This document shows positions 57,486-64,000 of a stretch of DNA of 64,000 nt, piece after piece; the first letter of the stretch is position 1; the number at the start of each line of letters is the position of its first letter. The stretch spans positions 5,086,501 to 5,150,500 of the forward strand of contig CM076275.1 of NCBI GenBank assembly GCA_038380795.1. Reading direction: 5' to 3'. Under the pieces are notes generated by a model. That model saw only the letters and a list, made by a program, of their open reading frames with translations. It did no database searches and had not been told where the DNA came from. The DNA is from Pyrocephalus nanus (taxonomy: Eukaryota; Chordata; Aves; Passeriformes; Tyrannidae). The position numbers and the translations under genes were made by a program.

Positions 57486-57710
57486 TGCCTGTCCCCAGGG
57501 GTCAGCCCTGCTCCATGCCAGGGTGACAGCATCCCCATCCCCGTGGGTCAGCCCTGCTCTGTGCTGGGGTGACAGCGTCCTGGTCCCCAAGGGTCACAGC
57601 CCTGCTTCATGCCAGGGTGATGGCACCCTCATCCCCGTGGGTCAGACCTGTCCCGTGCTGGGGTGACGGCATCCCAGTCCCCAAGGGTCACAGCCCTGCT
57701 CCGCCCCCTT
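57486..57710. repeat. 46-48 bp minisatellite with 94-bp higher-order unit
   Basis: GGGTCA-anchored copies start at 57499, 57545, 57591, 57639 and 57685. Two variants alternate, one with CCCGTGGGTCAG and one with CCCCAAGGGTCACAG, each recurring at 94 bp. The array therefore grew by duplicating a dimer. It fills much of the SYNPO-MYOZ3 gap. Confidence 0.85.
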
Positions 57711-57943
57711 TCTCAGCCAGAAATAACTTCTGTCCCGTGGCTGGACCTTGGCATCTGGGCTGGAGCCCGGGACGGGTTGGGTCGAGCAGCAGGAGCCCAG
57801 GGGTTGCTGTGAAGGGCCACCAAGCACTGGTGGCTGCAGATTGGCTTTGGCCTCATCACCCTCCACAGAAGGAGAAGCATCTTCACTCCCCGGCATCTGG
57901 GGCATCCCCTGGCCAGGTAGGGAAGGTGAGGTCCCACACAGGA

Positions 57944-57965
57944 GGTGGGTGGGTGGGTGGGTGGG
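57944..57965. repeat. (GGTG)n microsatellite
   Basis: Uninterrupted GGTG tetranucleotide units on the + strand, about five and a half copies, in the short gap between SYNPO and MYOZ3. Confidence 0.9.
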
Positions 57966-58858
57966 AGGGTGCAGAGGGCTTGGGGATGTCCCGGCCTTGG
58001 TGGTGGGGACATCACGACTTGTGAGGGTCAGGGTACAGTCTCCCTGGAGCAGGGTGGAGGGAAGGAGGGGGTGCAGGTCCCAGGCTTGCTGTGCAGATGG
58101 TTAAAGCTGAGCTCAGGGCTGGCAGGGAGCTGCGTGCCAGGCACCCACAGCCCCACGGGGACCCTCTGCTCTCCAGGGCCTGCAGGGGAAGCTGCCCAGA
58201 ACCAGCCTGAGGTGAGGGACACCAGATGCACCTAACAGGGTCTAACTTACTGAGCCGAGTGCCTGGGCAGCACAGAGGGTGCTGCTGCTGGTGGGCAGCC
58301 TGGGGGGCTCACACCAGGGCTGGGTTCCAGCTGCCTCTCCACAAAGGAGCAACTCAGCCCGCTGGTCCCATGCCCCTCTTTGCTACTGGCTGGGCTCACC
58401 AGCTCCCTGCAGGGTCAGGGTTGCAGCTCCTGCACCCTCGGGGCCAGTGGCTGAAAATAGCTCTGCTAAGGCGGAGGTGTTGTGGGGGGGCAGCCAGGGC
58501 CCCCTGGCCCCGCTGGCTGTGGCAGCAGGTGCTGCTCTGAGGGCACTCAGGGCACAAGGGCACTGGCTCACTGTGGGCCAAGACAGAGCTGAGGGTATTT
58601 TCTGCCCTAAAGAAAGGCAGAAAGGAAAGGTGACAGGCAGGGGCTGAGGGGCAACATGATTTGAACATTCCCTGTGGCTGTTGAAGGGAATGGAGACCTG
58701 CACAGGGAGATACTTAAGGATGATGCTCACAGGTGATGCTCAGGGATGATGCTGGACAGGGAAGATGCTGAGCTGAAACCGGGCATCTCTCTGTGGCACT
58801 CCTGGAACTGACACATCCCCATGCTTGGTGTCACTCTGGGGGTGCCTCTCTCTTCCAG

Positions 58859-58914
58859 CCAGGCAGAATCCATCCCCCTGCCACAGAGCTGCCCCAGGAG
58901 CACGGCAGCAAGTG
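58859..58914 (+). other. MYOZ3: MYOZ3 leader, or upstream part of its first coding exon
   Basis: A good acceptor (GTGCCTCTCTCTTCCAG) ends at 58858. The MYOZ3 frame is open from there to ATG 58915, reading ARQQVMTIM at the end, which resembles human GPVMAAM. Translation may therefore start in an unseen upstream exon. A weaker acceptor is at 58897. A candidate small upstream exon could end at the donor CCTGAG|GTGAGG after 58211. Confidence 0.4.
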
Positions 58915-61900
58915 ATGACCATCATGAGACCGGGCCCTGAAGATGGTAAGGGGGTGCAGGGGTGCTAAGCCACGCAAGAGGGACCCCAACGAGGGGACAC
59001 ACTGTCCGTGCTGGGCTTGGGGGTCCCCAGCACTGCAGCATCCTCAGCTGTGGCTGTGCTCTCTCCTGGCCTCCCCAGAGCCCCACCTGGACCTGGGCAA
59101 GAAGATGAGCACAACACAGGACCTGATGATCGAGGAACTCTCCCTGCGGAATAACCGTGGCTCCCAGCTCTTCCAGCAGCGCCAGAGGCGGATGCAGCGC
59201 TTCACTTTTGAGCATCCCAGTGGCTACAGGGAGGTGGGTCTGAGACAGCCCTTCCCCAGCTCAGCCTTTGCAGGGAAGTGATTCCTGGTGGGGCTGGGGG
59301 GTCTCTGCAGGGCAGCCATGGTCGGCTGCTACCTGAGATGAAGCGAGAGGAGAGGTGGCTTGGTGGGCTGGGCATGGAGATGGGCAAAGAAGGAGTTCAG
59401 TATCCACTCACTCACCCTTCTCCTTACCTCCTGCAGCTCCCAGGGCCAGGGGGCTCACACCACACTGAGAAAAGCGATGCAGAGGGAACAGCAAATGAAG
59501 GGGTGGTGAGTAGATGGAGGGAGCTAGGAGGTGCTTTCAACCACCTCCCAAGTCCCAGTGGGGGCAGCAGAAAGTGCCCTGTGCTTGCTGACTCTTCTGT
59601 CCACAGGCAGGGGAGAACGCTGGGGGCCAGCAGAATTATCACTCCGAGCTCCACGTGGCAGCATCGCCCCAGGGGGGCCCCCCAGAAGTGCCCAAGAAGA
59701 CAGAAAAAGTCTTGCACATGAGCAAAGTCCTGAATCCCAGTGCCCTGGCCCCAGGTAAATAAATACTGCTTGCACCCCAAACCAAACACCGCTGTGATCC
59801 CAGCAGTGTGGGGCTGGAGGCCGCGAGCTGCTGCCTGCCAAGGGTTCTGCCCCAAACCCTTCCCCAGAGTTTGTATATATACAAATATATAAATACATAT
59901 TTGTGTTAGAGATAAGCAATCCTGGCCCCAGCAGCAGGTCCTCTATGGCCATGCAAATGCCAGGCTGTTCCCAACCCCAGCAGCCCACGCTGCCTCTCCC
60001 CCTGCACAGGGTACTCGAGCCCCCTCAAGGAAATCCCCCCGGAGAAGTTCAACGTCACCGCCATCCCCAAGGGCTACCGGTGCCCGTGGCAGGAGCTCTT
60101 TGGTGACAGGAATGATGCCGTGTATGGCAAGAACCAGCCACCCATGAGACCCCCTGCGTGGGACTTCAGGAGCTTCAACAGGTAACGGGCAGGCACCGCC
60201 AACCTGGCCAGCCCTTGGCCAAGCCCTTCAGCCTCGAGAAGCATTCAGCATCCTGTGAGGGAAACACAGTGGTCTGTGCTCCCTCTATACACCACAGGGG
60301 CACAGCAAGGGCTCAGGATGCTCTTTTCCTGCTCAGGAGCTCCTCTGTGGCTCCCTGCAAAGGTCCCTGCCTCCAGCAGCTCCCCAGATCTCCTTTCAGC
60401 TCCCCCAGTGGGTTTGCACAGCCTTAAGCAGTTTGGTCTCACTGGCTAACCTCAGGGATGAAATTTGTGAGGACTAATTCTCCTGCATATGGTCCTGGAG
60501 AAGGAATCGCTCCTGCTCCCAGCTGGGCTCAGCTCTGGGCTGGGTGGAGGAATGACACAGACAGTGCCAAGTCTCTCTCCTAATTTCCTTAAGGTATCCA
60601 AGCAGCTGCTGGAAGTGGTGGGGGTATAAGGTTAATCGTCCCACAAAGTGCTAAAAGAGGTCACCAGATTCCTTCCGAACACCTGCTTGGGATTGAAGCC
60701 TCCAGGCCAGGGGATTTCTGTGGCTCAGCCTGGCAAGCTCCATGCCCTGTGGCTGCTTCTGATGGAGCATGGCTGGTGCCTCCTCACACCTCCAAATTAC
60801 ATTGGGTCAAGGCTGGAGCAGAGACTGCCAAGGAAGGTTTCCTTTCTGGAAAGGTGCTTGGTGGGGATCCAGGAGATGGAGATCTGGTGGTAGCAAAGCA
60901 CCAGCAGCCCATGGTAGAATAATGAGAACTGAACTTTTAAGCTGAACATCATCCCAGGGAATCTGCAAACCAAGGTCCTGGCTGTGCTCCTTGTTGAAAG
61001 CCTCTGTCATGAGGATGGAATTACACAGGCCTTGGTGGCCTGGCCAAAGTTGCCTTAGAGCAGTTGAGTTCCCACTGGAGTTCCCAGTAGGACACAGCAC
61101 TGCTCCCTGTCAGACCATGAGCCCAGTGCTGGGCCTGTGCCAGGGGCAGCTCTGCTGTGCCCACACCAGGGCTGGATTTGGGTCATGGTCACACGAGTGC
61201 TGTGCTTTGAGCACCTGGTGGAACCTTGGGGAACCACAACCCCTCCACATGGGAACGGCATCCCAAAAGCCAGAGATCAGCCTGGCCACCACCATCCCTT
61301 TGCTGCTCTCCTCCCCCTCAGCCCTGGTGCTTTGCCATGTGGCTCTTCTTGTGGAGTTACAGCCAAGGAGGTGCTGCAGGGGGAGAACGAGGAGCTGCTG
61401 CAGGCATTTGGCTCTTTTATTTCAACATTTAGCCATGTTCCTGATTTGGGATTTATTTATGGACAGGGACTGAAGCAAGGGCATGTTTCTGAATAGTGCT
61501 TTACCCTGCACCATTTCTCCTCTCTCACACACTGCCTTTCTATTTAAAGTCTTCAACTGTAATTTAATACAGATGGATGCTAATCTAACTCCAAGCCTCT
61601 CGCCACCTCCTCTAATTCTTCACTGAGGCAGGAAGATTCAGAGAGCCAATCTGCTTTTAACTGGGCTTTTCATGATCTTTCAAGCTGTTGGCTTTTAAAT
61701 CACTTCTCAGTTCAAATACCAAACCACAGAAAAACAAGCCCTTTGGAAGAGATCAGCTATCGAAAAGCCAGTGGTCTTGCCTAAGGCTGGTTGAATCCCA
61801 TCTCACATGGGTCAACAGGGCAAGGGCAAGTCCACCATTTCAAGAGCAACTGTGTTAAAGAGAGATTTATTCCCAATTTTAAACATTCAGGCTGTGATGC

Positions 61901-62851
61901 AAAGACCTGGGTCCACCTTGCTGCCTTAAGAGAGAGTGAAAAACCAAGCTTTGACAAAGACTCTCTTTTCCCAGAATAAAGTTCCTAGAACAAATTTCTC
62001 TCATTTACCTTTCCCCCTCTTATTCCTCCTCTGTTGCAAAACAGTGCCACGTTACTCATGTTCTAGCGGTGCTTCCCAAAGCAAACATTCCCAGCTTTGC
62101 CTCACTGATAGCTCAGCCTCCATGTGCTGCTCCAAAACCAACATTCTTGGCTTTTTGGGGGCTGGCACACTCTTCCCCAGTCCCTTTCCACATTTCTCCA
62201 GAAAGGGATGACAGCTCTTGCCCCCGCACTACTCCTCCTGTTAGTCATAGTTCATGAGGAGCCGTCCCAAAAGGCGGGATGGAGCCAGGGCCAAGAGAGA
62301 CACATTTGCCTGCACATGTGCTGGAGGGATCTGGAGCAGCCATCAGCCTCGGCCCTCTGCAGAACACACTGAGACGCTTTCTAAAGACCAGGGGGTTTGT
62401 CACTGCTCTCTCAACCTAAGCCCTTCCATGTCCAGAACACTTCCACTGACACTCAGGCACCGAGCCTCGCTCTCTAGTCTTGCCAAAGCTTGAGCTGAGA
62501 TGGGCTCTGCACCAGAGAAGCGCCTTGCTGGGCTGGCAGAGGCTCTAACAGTGTCCTGGGGAGGAGGAGAGTTGTCATTTGCCACAGAAGCTGCTAGGTT
62601 GTGCTGGTCTCAGTAAATCCAGACCTACTTTTTCTATCACCTTCACAGCATGGCCTTGTGACTAAGTCTGCTTCTCCTTGTGCCACAGGACCCCGGCCCC
62701 GTTTGACAGGACGGTGGTTGGGGAGCTGTTCTCCCTGCCCACCGCAGAGCTGGACACCCTGAGTGCGCTGGAGGTGATTTCCCACCGGCCCAACTTCAAC
62801 CGCGTGGCGCAAGGCTGGGTGCGGATCTTGCCGGAGAGCGAAGAGCTGTAG
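58915..62851 (+). CDS. MYOZ3: MYOZ3, myozenin-3 (calsarcin-3)
   Basis: MYOZ3 is a Z-disc protein of striated, mainly fast skeletal, muscle. The family links alpha-actinin, filamin C, telethonin and ZASP and tethers calcineurin. Six coding exons are in phase: 58915-58945, 59079-59233, 59437-59505, 59607-59754, 60010-60181 and 62689-62851. They give 245 residues (human 251). The N-terminal family block reads LDLGKKMSTTQDLMIEELSL and then RNNRGSQLFQQRQRRMQRFTFE. The centre (about 60-130) is diverged except NYHSELH. The conserved C-terminal half has PLKEIPPEKFN, KGYRCPWQE and FNRVAQGWVR. It ends ESEEL, the myozenin/myotilin-type PDZ ligand for the ZASP family. All introns are GT-AG; the last one is 2.5 kb. 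The first 10 residues are the weak point: the frame is open upstream to an acceptor, and human has about 10 more N-terminal residues. MYOZ1 and MYOZ2 are excluded by synteny and central sequence. Confidence 0.93.
60182..62688 (+). other. MYOZ3: MYOZ3 last intron
   Basis: This 2.5-kb intron has a GTAACG donor and a CTTGTGCCACAG acceptor. It is AT-richer in its second half (about 61480-62060). I see no extra exon, repeat or RNA gene. Confidence 0.8.
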
Positions 62852-63965
62852 CTGTTCCCTCCCCACCACCACGGATGGTTTCCTCGCTGGACTCGGACAC
62901 ACTTCGCAGGGTGGGGGAGAGGGGGGGCAGGAATCCCTCGTGGAAGCTCAGCCAGTGGTCTCGGGTTGTCATCTTCAGACGGGGTTTGACCGAGCTCGAG
63001 TCTGGGACCATTCTGAATTCCCCTTGCAGCAGCCCCAGTCACAAGGGCAGTGAGTGCCAAGCCAGCCAGCCAAGTTCTCGCTGTTAATCAAGCAGATCCC
63101 CGCAAGCTCCCATACAAAACACCCCATACAGCCTGTCCTCCGCCCTGCCTTTGGAAAAAGAGCAGCACCACCAGCTGCAACACACCAAAACTCCCTCGCT
63201 GCGTCTTCACCGACACAAGAGACCTCCTTTGACAGCTGGTGATTCTGCAGAGAAATTCCATCTTCAGGACAACTCTGCATCTGTCATTCCAGTCAGGATG
63301 GCGAGAGGAGGCGATAATGGAAGAGCAGCAGCAAAACAAGTTACTCGAGGCATTGGCACGTTAAAAGCAGCTACTTTGGGCTTGGCTGGACAACAAAACA
63401 AATGAGGAACTGGGAATCTGCCTGTTTACCAACACAGCACCACCAGGGTAGATGGGAGAGGAACAGTGGGAGTTGGAAAATTGTGCTGTATTTTCCACTG
63501 GCTAGCACTTGGCAGCTGGTATTTTCCCCTTTCTACTGCTATTTGCATGCCTTGCTTGAACATCTAAGCCCTCTGAGTGATTTGTGCCAGATTTGCTTCA
63601 TGGGGTTGGTCAACAACGATCAGGTCCTGCCTGGACCCGCTGCCTGGACCCACACCAGCCTGAGGATTCTGCCAGAGTGTTCCAGAGGGAAGGAAAAGCA
63701 GCATGGTCATGACTCCAGAGAGAACACAGGCTTCTCTGGGAATGTGAAAATCAGTAGTGAGGATCCAACTACACCACCATTTTCAGCAGTGACACACAGT
63801 GGGATCTGCAGCTAACAACAGCCTACTGATCTGGATATCTGAGATGCTCAGTACGCTGCCCTGTTCCAATTCAATCTCTCTCCTCTTTGTCCATCAGCTG
63901 CAGAAGCCATGTAACCCCAGGGAACTGGCTGGAAATAATAAATAAATAAATAGTGATGATGTAAA
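62852..63965 (+). other. MYOZ3: MYOZ3 3' UTR
   Basis: About 1.1 kb runs from TAG 62849-62851 to the AATAAA cluster at 63937. No earlier AATAAA was found. No conserved structure or AU-rich nonamer was noticed. Confidence 0.6.
63937..63950 (+). terminator. MYOZ3: MYOZ3 poly(A) signal cluster
   Basis: Three overlapping AATAAA hexamers (starting 63937, 63941 and 63945) lie in an AATAAATAAATAAA run. A GT-rich segment with TTTGAGATGTGCCTG follows near 63977. It is the first canonical signal after the stop codon. Confidence 0.65.
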
Positions 63966-64000
63966 ACCTCTTGCATTTGAGATGTGCCTGCACAGCACTC

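Overview
The window is a gene-sparse, GC-rich piece of vertebrate nuclear DNA, most likely avian. It holds three genes, all on the + strand: NDST1 (coding 15598-23309), SYNPO (coding 43086-56146) and MYOZ3 (coding 58915-62851). This is the order I recall for human 5q33.1. Short introns, high GC, few interspersed repeats and one probable CR1 LINE tail inside NDST1 point to a bird, perhaps a microchromosome-like segment. The species cannot be named from the sequence alone.

Layout. 1-3640: no gene seen. 3664-3761: a 17-bp G-rich tandem repeat against a CpG island (about 3780-4345), the best candidate for the NDST1 promoter. About 3974-15207: probable NDST1 intron 1. 15208-16107: leader with two short upstream ORFs, then the first coding exon. 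Fourteen coding exons give an 877-residue enzyme, followed by a 3' UTR to a poly(A) signal at 24866. 24900-42789: no confident protein-coding exon, but a small GC-rich block at 35560-35860 ends in a strong splice donor and may be a SYNPO start. 42790-43560: the SYNPO long-isoform N-terminal exon. 46100-46680: a second CpG island, the likely promoter of the short SYNPO isoform. 52186-54134 and 55379-56146: the main and alternative 3' SYNPO exons. 57382: SYNPO poly(A) signal. 58859-62851: MYOZ3, with a poly(A) cluster at 63937.

The genes do not form a pathway. NDST1 is a Golgi enzyme of heparan sulfate synthesis. SYNPO is an actin and alpha-actinin organiser of podocytes and dendritic spines. 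MYOZ3 is a Z-disc protein of striated muscle. SYNPO and MYOZ3 are only about 1.5 kb apart and both belong to alpha-actinin-based cytoskeletal systems.

Exons were placed by reading GT/AG junctions by eye, checking phase, and comparing with human proteins as remembered. No alignment or database search was run. I found no previously undescribed system. The points most worth checking concern transcript starts, upstream ORFs and alternative ends of known genes.
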